A stretch of 64,000 nucleotides of DNA from Oceaniglobus roseus (GCF_002869745.1 NZ_PNOS01000021.1:1-64000); one strand, 5' to 3'; counted from the first letter of the stretch, positions 46,897 to 56,257 are shown. Notes: generated by a model not told the origin, from the letters alone. Made by a program: numbers and translations.

Positions 46897-47468
46897 TCGT
46901 TCGCCTCCAGCAACCGGTCCATGACGTCGAGCACCTGCGCTGCCGCCTCGGCCCCCGACAGCCCGCCGCCAAGCGCCGCGCGAATGTAGAGCCCGTCAAT
47001 CAGCGCGCCCAAGAGGTCCGCGACGCGCACCGGCTCCGCGGCGAGCGGGCGCAGCGCATGGGTCAGGTTCGAGCGCAGCCGCCGCTGGTAGACCGACAGC
47101 AGCCGCCCCGCCTCGGGCACCGTCTGGGCCTGGACGTAGAAGGTCAGCCAGGCGTTCACCACCTCGCCGCGGAAGTTGCCCGCCTCGAAGCTGGCCCGCA
47201 CGATCCGCTCCAGCCGGTCGCGCGGGTGCTTGGCCCCGGTCAGGGCGGCGCGCACCGCGCGTCCGTAGTCGCGCAGGATGTGGCGCATGGCGGCGAGGAA
47301 GATCTGGTCCTTGCCGCCGAAGTAATGGTGTGCCAGCGCGCTCGACATGCCCGCACGGCGCGCGATCTGGCCCACGGTCACGTCGAGCGAGCCGGTGCGC
47401 CCGATCTCGGCGATCGTGGCTTTGACCAGGGCGTCCCGCCTGATAGGTTCCATCCCGAGTTTGGGCAT
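46893..47468 (-). CDS. betI: Choline-responsive TetR repressor BetI
   Basis: A 191-residue TetR-family repressor. The N-terminal helix-turn-helix is ATIAEIGRTGSLDVTVGQIARRAGMSSALAHHYFGGKDQ; the C-terminal ligand domain includes NAWLTFYVQAQTVPEAGRLLSVYQRRLRSNL, a BetI hallmark. The start MPKLGMEPIRRDALV is the family start. It leads the bet operon and is divergent from choX; a 14-bp palindrome between them is the probable operator for both. Confidence 0.94.
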   Translation of the reverse strand: MPKLGMEPIRRDALVKATIAEIGRTGSLDVTVGQIARRAGMSSALAHHYFGGKDQIFLAAMRHILRDYGRAVRAALTGAKHPRDRLERIVRASFEAGNFRGEVVNAWLTFYVQAQTVPEAGRLLSVYQRRLRSNLTHALRPLAAEPVRVADLLGALIDGLYIRAALGGGLSGAEAAAQVLDVMDRLLEANE

Positions 47469-47511
47469 GTGCGTCCTCCGTGCGTGCCAAGGCTTTCCTA
47501 GCCGGTCCTGA

Positions 47512-47525
47512 ATTGACCGGTCAAT
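47512..47525. promoter_or_regulatory. BetI operator
   Basis: The perfect 14-base palindrome ATTGACCGGTCAAT lies 44 bases before betI and 21 bases before choX. It resembles the ATTGA-centred palindromes bound by BetI in proteobacteria, so one site could repress both the bet operon and choX until choline is present. Confidence 0.75.
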
Positions 47526-47545
47526 CAAGAAAAGGACACCCGCCC

Positions 47546-48472
47546 ATGCTGATGAAGACCACCCTCTCCGCCCTGGCCGTCGCAGCGACCGCCACGGCCG
47601 CCTTCGCCGAATGCGACAGCGTCACCTTCGCCGACGTCGGCTGGACCGACATCACGGCGACCACCGCCGCCACCACCGTGGTGCTGGAGGCGCTTGGCTA
47701 TTCCACCGACGTGAAGGTGCTGTCGGTGCCCGTGACCTATACCTCGATGGCGGCCGGAGACATCGACGTGTTCCTCGGCAACTGGATGCCGACCATGGAG
47801 GCCGACCTCGCCCCCTACCGCGAGGCGGGCACGGTCGAGACGGTGCGCGCGAACCTCGAGGGCGCGAAATACACCCTGGCCGTGAACGAGGCCGGCGCGA
47901 AGGCGGGGATCGACAGCTTCGACGACATCGCGGCGCAGAAGGAGGCGCTCGACGGCAAGATCTACGGCATCGAGCCCGGCAACGACGGCAACCGCCTGAT
48001 CCTCGACATGATCGACCAGGACGCCTTCGGGCTCAAGGGCTTCGAGGTGGTCGAATCCTCCGAGCAGGGGATGCTGGCCCAGGTCGCCCGCGCCAACCGC
48101 AAGGACGAGCCGGTGGTCTTCCTCGGCTGGGAACCGCACCCGATGAACGCCGCCTTCAAGATGCAGTACCTGACCGGCGGCGACGACTTCTTCGGCCCGA
48201 ACCTCGGCGGCGCGACCGTCTATACCAACGTGCGTGCGGGCTTCACCAAGGAATGCCCGAACGTCGGGCAGCTGCTGAAGAACCTCGCCTTCTCGCTGGA
48301 GATGGAGAACGAGATCATGGGCGGCATCCTGAACGACGGCAAGGCGCCCCGCGTCGCCGCGATGGACTGGCTGAAGGGCCATCCGGGCGTGCTGGGCGGC
48401 TGGCTGCAGGGCGTGACGACGAAGGACGGCAAGCCCGCCGAGGCCGCGGTGCGCGGCGAACTGGGGCTCTGA
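47546..48472 (+). CDS. choX: Choline ABC transporter substrate-binding protein
   Basis: A 308-residue periplasmic binding protein of the OpuAC/ProX class. After a signal peptide (TLSALAVAATATAAFA) the mature protein starts CDSVTFADVGWTDITATTAAT, the ChoX hallmark, and continues with DVFLGNWMPTME and VFLGWEPHPMN, whose Trp residues form the choline cage. AAGGA lies 9 bases before the ATG. The permease and ATPase genes are not next: thpR and a metallo-hydrolase gene intervene. Confidence 0.95.
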   Translation: MLMKTTLSALAVAATATAAFAECDSVTFADVGWTDITATTAATTVVLEALGYSTDVKVLSVPVTYTSMAAGDIDVFLGNWMPTMEADLAPYREAGTVETVRANLEGAKYTLAVNEAGAKAGIDSFDDIAAQKEALDGKIYGIEPGNDGNRLILDMIDQDAFGLKGFEVVESSEQGMLAQVARANRKDEPVVFLGWEPHPMNAAFKMQYLTGGDDFFGPNLGGATVYTNVRAGFTKECPNVGQLLKNLAFSLEMENEIMGGILNDGKAPRVAAMDWLKGHPGVLGGWLQGVTTKDGKPAEAAVRGELGL

Positions 48473-48482
48473 GGCCCGAGCG

Positions 48483-49037
48483 ATGCGGGCGTTCCTGGCC
48501 CTCGACCTGCCCGACGACCCGGCGGATCAGGCGGAACGCCTGCAATCGCGGCTGACCGTCGGCCGGCATGTTCCGGCCGACGACCTGCACCTGACGATGG
48601 TGTTCCTCGGGGATGCCACGGCCGAGCAACTGGAAGAGCTGCACCAGCGCGTCGAGATGATGGCCTGGCCGCCGCTGTCGCTCAGGATCGCCGGCGCCGA
48701 CGTGTTCGGCGGTGCGCAGCCGCGGGCGCTGTTCCTGCGGGTCGACCCCGACCCGGTGCTGACCGGCTTCCAGAAGAAGCTCGAAACCTTCGCGCGGCAG
48801 GCGGGCATCGCCCTGCCCCATCGCCGGTTCGTGCCGCACGTGACGCTGGCGCGGTTCAACCCGCCCCTGGGCGAGGTCGAGGCGGCGAAGATCGGCCGCT
48901 TCCTGCAGGCGCACGGCGACTGGACGCTGCCGCCCTTCGCGCCCGAGGCGCTGACCCTCTACCGTTCGCACCTGAGGCCCGAGGGCCCGCTCTACGAGGT
49001 CCTGTCGCGATATGGGCCGCTGCCGATGGCGTACTAG
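48483..49037 (+). CDS. thpR: RNA 2',3'-cyclic phosphodiesterase (2H family)
   Basis: A 184-residue 2H phosphoesterase with the two catalytic tetrapeptides HLTM (in DDLHLTMVFLGD) and HVTL (in FVPHVTLARF). Homologues hydrolyse RNA 2',3'-cyclic phosphates or act as ligases in vitro. It starts 10 bases after choX on the same strand, so it would share the choline-induced transcript although no functional link to choline uptake is known. Confidence 0.92.
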   Translation: MRAFLALDLPDDPADQAERLQSRLTVGRHVPADDLHLTMVFLGDATAEQLEELHQRVEMMAWPPLSLRIAGADVFGGAQPRALFLRVDPDPVLTGFQKKLETFARQAGIALPHRRFVPHVTLARFNPPLGEVEAAKIGRFLQAHGDWTLPPFAPEALTLYRSHLRPEGPLYEVLSRYGPLPMAY

Positions 49038-49074
49038 GACCGTCGGGGTTCGGTGCGCATCGCCTTGGGTGTCT

Positions 49075-49096
49075 GGCCCGGCGGCACCGCCGGGCC
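49075..49096. terminator. Hairpin between convergent thpR and hydrolase genes
   Basis: GGCCCGGCG (49075-49083), a GCAC loop and CGCCGGGCC (49088-49096) form a perfect 9-bp stem between two convergent genes. No T-run follows, so it is a stem-loop of terminator position rather than a canonical terminator. Confidence 0.45.
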
Positions 49097-49146
49097 GCGC
49101 CCGTCCGCGGCTCCGCACAGAGCGGGAAGCCCGCCCCGCGCAGCCC

Positions 49147-49920
49147 TCACGCAGGCGCCGTGTCCCCGTACCACGCGCCGAACTTCACCTCGGTCTCCGC
49201 GTCCGTCTCGCCCAGCAGCCGGGCGAACTCCTCGGGATCGCTGTCGCGGTAGTGGTAGGGATAGACGAAGGTCGGCGCGAACTCGGCCACCGCGTCGGCC
49301 GCCTGGGTCACGTCCATGGTGTAGGGCAGGTTCATCGGCACGAAGGCGAGGTCGATGTCGGTCAGCGCCCGCATCTCCGGCGTGCCCTCGGTGTCGCCCG
49401 CGATATAGACCCGCATCCCGTCGATGGTCAGGATATAGCCGTTGTCGCGCCCCTCGGGGTGATACTTCTGCCGGTCCTCGGTGATGTTGTAGGCGGGGAT
49501 CGCCTCGATGGAATATCCCAAGGCCTCGGTCGACTCGCCGTTGGCCAGCTTCTCGGCCTTCGCCTGCAGCGCCTCGGGCAGCATGTCGTAGACGGCGGGG
49601 TTCGTCACCAGCCGCGTCTCGGCCGCCATGATCCCCTCCAGCGTCGGGACGTCGTAGTGATCGCCGTGCTCGTGGGTGATGAGGATCAGGTCGGGCTTCG
49701 GCAGGTCGGCATAGGCCTCGGCCCCGCCCACCGGATCGTTGTAGATCACGCCGTTCGGCGTCTCCATCACGAACGAGGCGTGGTCCACGGGATGCACGGC
49801 GATCTCGCCGCTGGCGGTCTTGAACATGTCGCCTCCGGAATGGGCCGCGGCATGGGCGGCGTAGGGCAGGACGGTGATGGCGGCGGTGCCGGTGGCCAGG
49901 AAGCTGCGTCGCGTGTACAT
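49147..49920 (-). CDS. Tat-exported metallo-beta-lactamase-fold hydrolase
   Basis: A 257-residue protein with a twin-arginine signal (YTRRSFLATGTAAITV) and an MBL fold of the UlaG-like beta-lactamase_3 type: VDHASFVMETPNG, the metal motif THEHGDHYD, GYILTIDGMRVYIAGDTEG and the final PYHYRDSD. Substrate unknown. It is transcribed against the cho genes and splits choX-thpR from choW-choV. GAGGAG precedes the ATG. Confidence 0.88.
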   Translation of the reverse strand: MYTRRSFLATGTAAITVLPYAAHAAAHSGGDMFKTASGEIAVHPVDHASFVMETPNGVIYNDPVGGAEAYADLPKPDLILITHEHGDHYDVPTLEGIMAAETRLVTNPAVYDMLPEALQAKAEKLANGESTEALGYSIEAIPAYNITEDRQKYHPEGRDNGYILTIDGMRVYIAGDTEGTPEMRALTDIDLAFVPMNLPYTMDVTQAADAVAEFAPTFVYPYHYRDSDPEEFARLLGETDAETEVKFGAWYGDTAPA

Positions 49921-50069
49921 CGTGTCTCCTCGGGTTGTGGCGTTGCGGCAGACCTAGCGCCGCTTCCCCCAACGTCACCCCGCCACGACGCACAAGGCTT
50001 CACATCCCCGTCAGACGGGGCCATGGTGCAGCCGAAGCAGCAGGAAGGCCCCAAGCCCATGAGCGCCCG

Positions 50070-50903
50070 ATGAACTGGCTGACCGAACACAAGATCCCCG
50101 TGGGCGCGACAGCGCGCACCGTCTTCGACTGGCTCCAGGTGAATGCCGCCTTCTTCTTCGACACCCTGTCCGACTGGCTGGAACGGGTGATCGACGGGAT
50201 GCTCTGGGCCTTCCAGGGTCCGCCGCCGCTGGTCGTGGTGGCGCTGTTCGTCGGCCTCACCTGGCTTCTGCAGCGCGACTGGAAGACCTGCCTGCTGGTC
50301 GCGCTCGGCTTCCTGTTCATCCTGAACCAGGGCTACTGGGAGGAGACGACGGAAAGCCTGACGCTGGTGCTGTCGGCCTGCATCGTCTGCATGGGCATCG
50401 GCGTGCCCGTCGGCATCGCCGCCGCCCACCGCCCGAAGCTCTATGCCGCGATGCGCCCCGTCCTCGACCTGATGCAGACGCTCCCGACCTTCGTCTACCT
50501 GATCCCGGCCATCGTCTTCTTCGGCATCGGCATGGTTCCGGGCCTGATCGCCACCGTGATCTTCGTGCTGCCCGCGCCGATCCGCCTGACCCACCTCGGC
50601 GTCTCCTCGACGCCCACGCCGCTTCTCGAGGCGGCCGAGGCGTTCGGGGCCACCGGGCGCCAGCTGCTCTGGAAGGTGGAACTGCCCTACGCCGTGCCGC
50701 AGATCATGGCGGGGCTGAACCAGACGATCATGCTCTCGCTCTCCATGGTGGTCATCGCGGCGCTGGTCGGGGCGGACGGCCTGGGCGTGCCGGTGGTGCG
50801 GGCGCTGAACCAGGTGAACACGGCGCTCGGATTCGAGTCGGGCTTCGTGATCGTCGTCGTCGCCATCATGCTCGACCGGATGCTGCGGGTGAGGCGGAAA
50901 TGA
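50070..50903 (+). CDS. choW: Choline ABC transporter permease
   Basis: A 277-residue inner-membrane permease of the OpuAB/ProW class with six or more helices. Typical blocks are NQGYWEETTESLTLVLSAC, MRPVLDLMQTLPTFVYLIPA and the EAA loop EAAEAFGATGRQLLWKVELP, then NQTIMLSLSMVVIAALVGA. The ATG at 50070 gives the family start MNWLTEHKIPVG. Its end overlaps choV by ATGA. It has its own 149-base upstream region, unlike the usual choXWV chain. Confidence 0.94.
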   Translation: MNWLTEHKIPVGATARTVFDWLQVNAAFFFDTLSDWLERVIDGMLWAFQGPPPLVVVALFVGLTWLLQRDWKTCLLVALGFLFILNQGYWEETTESLTLVLSACIVCMGIGVPVGIAAAHRPKLYAAMRPVLDLMQTLPTFVYLIPAIVFFGIGMVPGLIATVIFVLPAPIRLTHLGVSSTPTPLLEAAEAFGATGRQLLWKVELPYAVPQIMAGLNQTIMLSLSMVVIAALVGADGLGVPVVRALNQVNTALGFESGFVIVVVAIMLDRMLRVRRK

Positions 50904-51940
50904 AGGACACCACCGCCACCCCCGCCGTCGTCTTCGACAACGTCAGCATCGTCTTCGGCGACAGCCCCGAAGAGGCGCTGCCGCTGATGGACGAGGGGCG
51001 GAAGCGTCCCGAGATCCAGGAGCGGACAGGACAGGTCCTCGGCGTCCACGACTGCACCCTCTCGGTGGCCGAGGGCGAGATCCTCGTCCTCATGGGCCTC
51101 TCCGGCTCGGGCAAGTCCACGCTGCTCCGGGCCGTGAACGGGCTGAACCCCGTCTGCCGGGGCGAGGTGCGGGTGAACTACAAGGGCGAGATGACCTCCG
51201 TCACCCACGCCGACGCGAAGACGCTGAGGAAGCTGCGCCTCACCCAGATCGGCATGGTGTTTCAGCAGTTCGGCCTCCTGCCCTGGCGGACGGTGCGCGA
51301 GAACGTGGCGCTCGGGCTTGAACTCGGCGGGATGGGCAAGGCCGAGCGACGCGCCCAGGCGGACGAGCAGCTGGCCCTCGTCGGCCTTTCCGACTGGGCC
51401 GACCGCAAGGTGTCGGACCTTTCGGGGGGCATGCAGCAGCGCGTGGGCCTTGCCCGCGCCTTCGCCACCAAGGCCCCGGTCCTGCTGATGGACGAGCCCT
51501 TCTCGGCCCTCGACCCGCTGATCCGCACGCGCCTGCAGGACGAGCTTCTAGACCTCCAGCAGAAGCTGAACCGCACCATCGTCTTCGTCTCCCACGACCT
51601 CGACGAGGCGTTCAAGATCGGCAACCGCATCGCGATCATGGAAGGTGGCAGGATCGTCCAGTGCGGCACCCCCCGCGACATCTTCCAGAACCCCGCGAAC
51701 GACTACGTGGCCGAGTTCGTAGCCCACATGAACCCCCTCGGCGTCCTGACCGCCCGCGACGTGATGGAGACGGGCAGCGCCGACACCCACCGCACCACCA
51801 CGGCGGAAACCCCCATCGCCGAGATCCTGCCGCTCTTCCGCTCGGACCAGTCGCCCATCGCGGTCACGGACGGCGGCCGCACCATCGGCCGCATCACCCC
51901 CGCCTCGCTGTTCACCCGGCTTTCGGACCCCGCCGACTGA
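50900..51940 (+). CDS. choV: Choline ABC transporter ATP-binding protein
   Basis: A 346-residue ATPase of the OpuAA/ProV class. It has Walker A GLSGSGKST, Q-loop FQQFGLLPWRT, signature DLSGGMQQR, Walker B VLLMDEPFSALD and switch SHDLDEAF. A C-terminal regulatory part resembling half a CBS pair (ARDVMETG, SPIAVTDGGRTIGRITPASLF) follows. The N-terminal segment FGDSPEEALPLMDEGRKRPE before the ABC domain is typical of ChoV. Coupled to choW. Confidence 0.95.
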   Translation: MKDTTATPAVVFDNVSIVFGDSPEEALPLMDEGRKRPEIQERTGQVLGVHDCTLSVAEGEILVLMGLSGSGKSTLLRAVNGLNPVCRGEVRVNYKGEMTSVTHADAKTLRKLRLTQIGMVFQQFGLLPWRTVRENVALGLELGGMGKAERRAQADEQLALVGLSDWADRKVSDLSGGMQQRVGLARAFATKAPVLLMDEPFSALDPLIRTRLQDELLDLQQKLNRTIVFVSHDLDEAFKIGNRIAIMEGGRIVQCGTPRDIFQNPANDYVAEFVAHMNPLGVLTARDVMETGSADTHRTTTAETPIAEILPLFRSDQSPIAVTDGGRTIGRITPASLFTRLSDPAD

Positions 51941-52024
51941 ACGGACGACGGGGTCAAGGGCCCCTTCCCGGCCAAGCAGCCGTCGGGACCGACCCAGGCT
52001 TTCCGCGCCACGAAACGGCCGCGC

Positions 52025-52060
52025 TTGACACGTGGATATCGTATCGATACTTCCCGATAT
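52025..52060 (+). promoter_or_regulatory. ars promoter with overlapping ArsR operator
   Basis: A consensus -35 TTGACA is at 52025-52030. A/T-rich sequence follows, with -10 candidates GATACT (52046-52051) or TACTTC (52048-52053). The inverted repeat ATATCG (52036-52041) and CGATAT (52055-52060) spans the -10 region and abuts the arsR ATG at 52061. No ribosome site is visible, and a transcript starting 7 bases after the -10 would be leaderless. Confidence 0.6.
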
Positions 52061-52408
52061 ATGGATAACAGACTAGCCCTCGAGGCCTTCGCCGCCCTCA
52101 GCCAGTCGACCCGGCTCGATGTGTTCCGCCTGCTCATCAAGGCGGGCGACAATGGCATGTCGGCCGGCGAGATCGGCGAGACCCTGGGCGTGCGCCAGAA
52201 CACGATGTCGGCGAACCTGGCCGTCCTCGTTCGCGCTGGCCTGATCCGCAACCTGCGGGAAGGCCGCAGCATCCGTTATTTCGCCGACATGGACGGCGTG
52301 CGCGGCCTGCTGGCCTTCCTGATGGAGGATTGCTGCGCCGGCCGGCCCGAGCTGTGCCAGCCCGTCCTCGACCAGATCGCCTGCTGCGAACACGGGACAT
52401 CGCAATGA
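52061..52408 (+). CDS. arsR: ArsR family arsenite-responsive repressor
   Basis: A 115-residue winged-helix repressor. The helix-turn-helix is [30 protein letters not shown] and the wing [15 protein letters not shown]. The usual alpha-3 CVCD site is absent. Instead the C terminus has Cys91, Cys92, Cys99, Cys108 and Cys109, like the C-terminal As(III) site of the Acidithiobacillus ArsR type. The ATG immediately follows an operator-like repeat. Its stop overlaps the acr3 start (ATGA). Confidence 0.92.
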   Translation: MDNRLALEAFAALSQSTRLDVFRLLIKAGDNGMSAGEIGETLGVRQNTMSANLAVLVRAGLIRNLREGRSIRYFADMDGVRGLLAFLMEDCCAGRPELCQPVLDQIACCEHGTSQ

Positions 52409-53472
52409 CCGACACCTCCCTTCCCCCCGCGGCGGGTCTCGGCACCTTCGAGCGCTGGCTCTCCGTCTGGGTGGCGCTTGCCATCGGCGCGGGACTTCTG
52501 CTGGGCAACCTGTTCCCCGGCTTCTTCGGCACCCTCGCGGCGCTCGAGATCGCCTCCGTCAACCTGCCCGTGGCGGTCCTGATCTGGGCGATGGTCTATC
52601 CGATGATGGTCGGCGTCGATTTCGGCGCGCTGTCCCGTGTCGGGGACAAGCCGAAGGGCCTCGTGGTGACCCTGGTGGTGAACTGGCTCGTCAAGCCCTT
52701 CACGATGGCGGCCCTGGGCGTTCTGTTCTTCAACCACGTCTTCGCCGGGCTGATCCCGCCAAAGGATGCGCAGGCCTACCTGGCGGGGGTGATCCTGCTG
52801 GGCGCGGCGCCCTGCACGGCGATGGTGTTCGTCTGGTCGAACCTGACGCGCGGAGATCCGACCTACACGCTGGTGCAGGTCAGCGTGAACGACGTGGTCA
52901 TGGTCTTCGCCTTCGCACCGATCGTCGCCTTCCTTCTTGGCGTGACGGATATCGTGGTGCCCTGGGACACGCTGCTGCTGTCGGTCGGCCTCTATGTCAT
53001 GCTCCCGCTGCTCGCCGGCTACCTGACACGCCGAAGCCTTGTCGCCAGGGACGGCCCAGCCGGGGTGGACGCCTTCAAGAGCCGCGTGCAGCCGTTCTCG
53101 ATCCTCGGACTGCTCGTGACGGTCGTGCTGCTCTTCGGGTTCCAGGGCGAGGTCATCCTCGACCGGCCGCTCGTCATCGCGCTGATCGCGGTGCCGCTGC
53201 TGATCCAGTCCTACGGCATCTTCTTCCTGGCCTACGGCGCGGCGCGGGCCTGGCGCATCCCGTTCAACGTCGCCGCCCCCTGCGCCCTGATCGGTACGTC
53301 GAACTTCTTCGAACTCGCCGTGGCCGTCGCCATCAGCCTGTTCGGGCTCGGCTCGGGCGCGGCGTTGGCGACGGTCGTCGGCGTCCTCGTCGAGGTGCCG
53401 GTGATGCTGTCCCTCGTCGCCTTCGCCAACCGGACCAGGCACTGGTTCCCGGCAGAGGACGCCGTTCGATGA
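52405..53472 (+). CDS. acr3: Acr3-type arsenite efflux permease
   Basis: A 355-residue ten-helix arsenite exporter of the Acr3/BASS type rather than the ArsB type. Diagnostic are the [24 protein letters not shown] block with the essential cysteine, [18 protein letters not shown], and [27 protein letters not shown] near the C terminus. It exports As(III) and probably Sb(III) across the inner membrane. Both ends overlap neighbours by ATGA, so the ars genes are strictly co-translated. Confidence 0.96.
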   Translation: MTDTSLPPAAGLGTFERWLSVWVALAIGAGLLLGNLFPGFFGTLAALEIASVNLPVAVLIWAMVYPMMVGVDFGALSRVGDKPKGLVVTLVVNWLVKPFTMAALGVLFFNHVFAGLIPPKDAQAYLAGVILLGAAPCTAMVFVWSNLTRGDPTYTLVQVSVNDVVMVFAFAPIVAFLLGVTDIVVPWDTLLLSVGLYVMLPLLAGYLTRRSLVARDGPAGVDAFKSRVQPFSILGLLVTVVLLFGFQGEVILDRPLVIALIAVPLLIQSYGIFFLAYGAARAWRIPFNVAAPCALIGTSNFFELAVAVAISLFGLGSGAALATVVGVLVEVPVMLSLVAFANRTRHWFPAEDAVR

Positions 53473-53891
53473 GCATCGTCATCCACCACAACCCGGACTG
53501 CGGCACCTCGCGCAACGTGCTCGCCATCATCGAGGCGGCGGGCGAGACGCCGGTGGTCATCGAGTACCTGCGGACGGGCTGGACCCGGCCGCAGCTCCTC
53601 GCCCTGTTCGCCGCCGCCGGCCTGACGCCCCGCACGGCGCTGCGCACGACGAAATCCCCGGCACGGGACTTGGGCCTGCTCGATTCCTCCGTCAGCGACG
53701 AGACGATCCTCGCCGCGATGCTGGAGCATCCGGTCCTGGTCAACCGTCCGATCGTCTGCTCTCCGAAAGGCGTGCGCCTCTGCCGCCCGAGCGAGACGGT
53801 GCTCGACCTTCTCGACACCCTGCCGCCGGGCCCCCTGGCGAAGGAGGATGGCACGCCGCTCATCGACGCGGAAGGAAACCGCGTTGGCTGA
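53469..53891 (+). CDS. arsC: Arsenate reductase (glutaredoxin-dependent)
   Basis: A 140-residue ArsC of the E. coli plasmid type with the catalytic [10 protein letters not shown] (Cys11) and the downstream [16 protein letters not shown] containing the arginines that hold arsenate. It reduces As(V) to As(III) for export by Acr3, using glutathione and glutaredoxin. Its start overlaps acr3 by 4 bases and its end overlaps arsH by 8 bases. Confidence 0.96.
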   Translation: MSIVIHHNPDCGTSRNVLAIIEAAGETPVVIEYLRTGWTRPQLLALFAAAGLTPRTALRTTKSPARDLGLLDSSVSDETILAAMLEHPVLVNRPIVCSPKGVRLCRPSETVLDLLDTLPPGPLAKEDGTPLIDAEGNRVG

Positions 53892-54594
53892 TACCCCGAA
53901 CCTCGACGAACGCCACTTCCAGCCGATCGACCCGCAGCGGCTCCTGCCGGCGGAGCGGGCGACCCACGCCCCCCGCATCCTGCTGCTCTACGGCTCGCTG
54001 CGCGAACGCTCCTTCAGCCGGCTGATGACCGAGGAAGCCGCCCGCATCCTGACCCGTTTCGGAGCCGAGACCCGGACCTTCCGTCCCTCGGGCCTGCCCC
54101 TGCCCGACGACGTGGGTGCCGATCACCCGAAGGTGCAGGAACTGCGCGATCTCGTCACCTGGTCCGAAGGCATGGTCTGGTGCTCGCCCGAGCGGCACGG
54201 CGCGATGACCGGGATCATGAAGACCCAGATCGACTGGATACCGCTCTCGCTCGGAGGGGTGCGGCCGACCCAGGGCAAGACGCTGGCCGTCATGCAGGTC
54301 AGCGGCGGGTCGCAAAGCTTCAACGCCGTGAACCAGTTGCGCATCCTCGGCCGATGGATGCGGCTGCTGACCATTCCGAACCAGTCCTCCACGCCGAAGG
54401 CGTTCCTGGAGTTCGACGAGGCGGGCCGGATGAGGCCGTCGCCGTTCTACGACCGCATGGTCGACGTCATGGAAGAGTTGATGAAGTTCACCATCCTCAC
54501 CCGCGACAGCACGCCCTGCCTTCTGGACCGCTACAGCGAGCGGAAGGAGAGCGCGGCCGAGCTGTCCGCGCGCGTGAACCAGAAGGCGATCTGA
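53884..54594 (+). CDS. arsH: ArsH NADPH-dependent FMN reductase
   Basis: A 236-residue flavodoxin-like ArsH. The FMN phosphate loop is [15 protein letters not shown] and further blocks are [43 protein letters not shown] and the terminal [13 protein letters not shown]. ArsH oxidises trivalent organoarsenicals and reduces flavins or quinones. Translation likely starts at TTG 53884, with GGAAGGA upstream, overlapping the arsC end. It closes the ars operon. Confidence 0.94.
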   Translation: MADTPNLDERHFQPIDPQRLLPAERATHAPRILLLYGSLRERSFSRLMTEEAARILTRFGAETRTFRPSGLPLPDDVGADHPKVQELRDLVTWSEGMVWCSPERHGAMTGIMKTQIDWIPLSLGGVRPTQGKTLAVMQVSGGSQSFNAVNQLRILGRWMRLLTIPNQSSTPKAFLEFDEAGRMRPSPFYDRMVDVMEELMKFTILTRDSTPCLLDRYSERKESAAELSARVNQKAI

Positions 54595-54697
54595 CCGGCG
54601 GTCCGACCTCCTTTCCGGGCGACTGGGGAGGTCGGAAAGCGCTGGAAGCGGACCTCGTCACCGGGCCGGGTCTCCCGGCAGGCCCGACAGAGGCGCG

Positions 54698-56257
54698 TCA
54701 TCCGTCGTCCCCTCTCCGGTACCGCGCCGCGGCATGCCGCCCGAAGCTCTGCAGGCTCTGGCGCAGCCCCTGCACCGTGTCCACCGCCTCGCGCCCCAGG
54801 CTCTTCGCCCCCCGGGCCAGCCGGTTGCGGTTCCGCTGCACGCCCATGCCCTCCAGGAACCGGCTCGCCACCGCGCGCCTCAGCGCCTCGACGTTCCAGG
54901 GATCGGGCCCCAGCGCCACCGGGGTCGCCGCGGCGATGCCGACCTCGCCCGAGATCGCGTTCATCGCATCGCCGATCCGCCCCTGCACCTCCTCGGGCAT
55001 CCGGTGCTCGGGCCAGGGCCAGCCCTCCCCCGCCAGCCGGTCGCAGAAGGTCGCGACGCCGACGATGGGCGGCACCCGCCGGTCGGGCAGGTCGCGGAAG
55101 GCGGTGCGCACCGCGTCGATGGCCGCCCGGTCGGCTTCCCGCGCGGGGCGATGCACCGGCAGCGCCCAGACCAGGATATCGCAGCGCTTCGCCTCGGCAA
55201 GCGTCGCCTCCAGACTCGCCCGGCTGCCGTCGAGCCCCGGCAGGTCCACCAGCACGCAGTCCATGCCCAGCACCTCGCCCTCGTGGGCCGTGGCGCGGTC
55301 GGTCACGGGGGGCATGTCCGTCTCGGCCGCCTCCCGCCCCAGCAGCGCGTTGACCAGCGTCGACTTCCCCGCGCTGACCTGCCCCGCCACCGCGATCCGC
55401 AGCGGCATGTCCGGCTCGGCCAGCCGCCGCCGGTCGAGCGCGGTGTCCTCGATGATGCTCTCCAGCAGCTCGGTGTCCGACATCCGGAGCCGCCCCGAGT
55501 AAAGCTCCGCCGCCGCCCGCGCCAGTTCTTCGAACAGCATCCGCTGGCCGATCGCCTGCACCTCCCCGCTCAGCACCTTCGAATTGCCGCTGGTGACGAG
55601 GTCCAGCATCTCCCGCGCCAGGGCTAGGGGCAGCCCCCCGGTCAGCCGGAAGATCCGGTAGGCCCCGTGGCCATAGCTGTAGAGCTGCTTCGCCCGGTCC
55701 TGGTTCTTCCAGAGCCAGAACAGCGTCTTGACCGAGATCCGGTCAGAGATCGAGATGTAGCGCCGCAGATCGTCGCGCAGCCGCGCCGAGACCCGGTGCA
55801 CCAGCAGCAGCGCCTCGGGCACGGTGAAGTCCAGCGGCAGCTTCCCCGCCGCGCCCGAGGCCCTCGCGACCTCCGTCACCACCTCCAGCGCGAAACCCTG
55901 CATCTGCTCGGGCGGCATCGGCTCGCGCAGCCGCCGCGCGATCAGCGCCTGACCGGCGGCGAAGGCCCGCCGCTCGCCCTCGGTCCAGTCCGCCCCGGCC
56001 TCCACATGGGTCTCCTCCGGCGCCTCCTCCTCCTCCGGCGCCGCCCCCCGGCGGGCCAGCCAGCGCGGCAGGTGCAGGGCAAGGAAGGCGGCGGCGAAGA
56101 TCGCCGCGCTGGCCAGCACGTAGATCATCAGCATCCCGTGCTCGCTCAGCCACAGGAAGCCCAGCAGCGTGCTGAGGCCGAGGGTCAGGACATAGGGCGC
56201 CAGCCGCACCACGATGCGCCACTGCCACAGGTAATACCTCAGCCGCCTAGCGATCAC
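54698..56257 (-). CDS. Membrane-anchored dynamin-like/Era-like GTPase
   Basis: A 519-residue protein. Two N-terminal membrane segments (LAPYVLTLGLSTLLGFLWL and MLMIYVLASAAIFAAAFLAL) and an acidic linker are followed by a helical region (100-280), a GTPase domain with P-loop GQVSAGKST (292-300) and switch DLPGLDG (about 338-344), and a basic C-terminal tail RNRNRLARGAKSLGREAV. The G4 region is not a canonical NKxD. The GTG start overlaps the end of the preceding GTPase gene by 11 bases. Function unknown. Confidence 0.8.
   Translation of the reverse strand: MIARRLRYYLWQWRIVVRLAPYVLTLGLSTLLGFLWLSEHGMLMIYVLASAAIFAAAFLALHLPRWLARRGAAPEEEEAPEETHVEAGADWTEGERRAFAAGQALIARRLREPMPPEQMQGFALEVVTEVARASGAAGKLPLDFTVPEALLLVHRVSARLRDDLRRYISISDRISVKTLFWLWKNQDRAKQLYSYGHGAYRIFRLTGGLPLALAREMLDLVTSGNSKVLSGEVQAIGQRMLFEELARAAAELYSGRLRMSDTELLESIIEDTALDRRRLAEPDMPLRIAVAGQVSAGKSTLVNALLGREAAETDMPPVTDRATAHEGEVLGMDCVLVDLPGLDGSRASLEATLAEAKRCDILVWALPVHRPAREADRAAIDAVRTAFRDLPDRRVPPIVGVATFCDRLAGEGWPWPEHRMPEEVQGRIGDAMNAISGEVGIAAATPVALGPDPWNVEALRRAVASRFLEGMGVQRNRNRLARGAKSLGREAVDTVQGLRQSLQSFGRHAAARYRRGDDG

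Noticed and set aside
50022-50073. Short frame just before choW starting at ATG 50022.
   Set aside because: It has 16 codons, no ribosome site of note, and is more likely leader sequence of choW.
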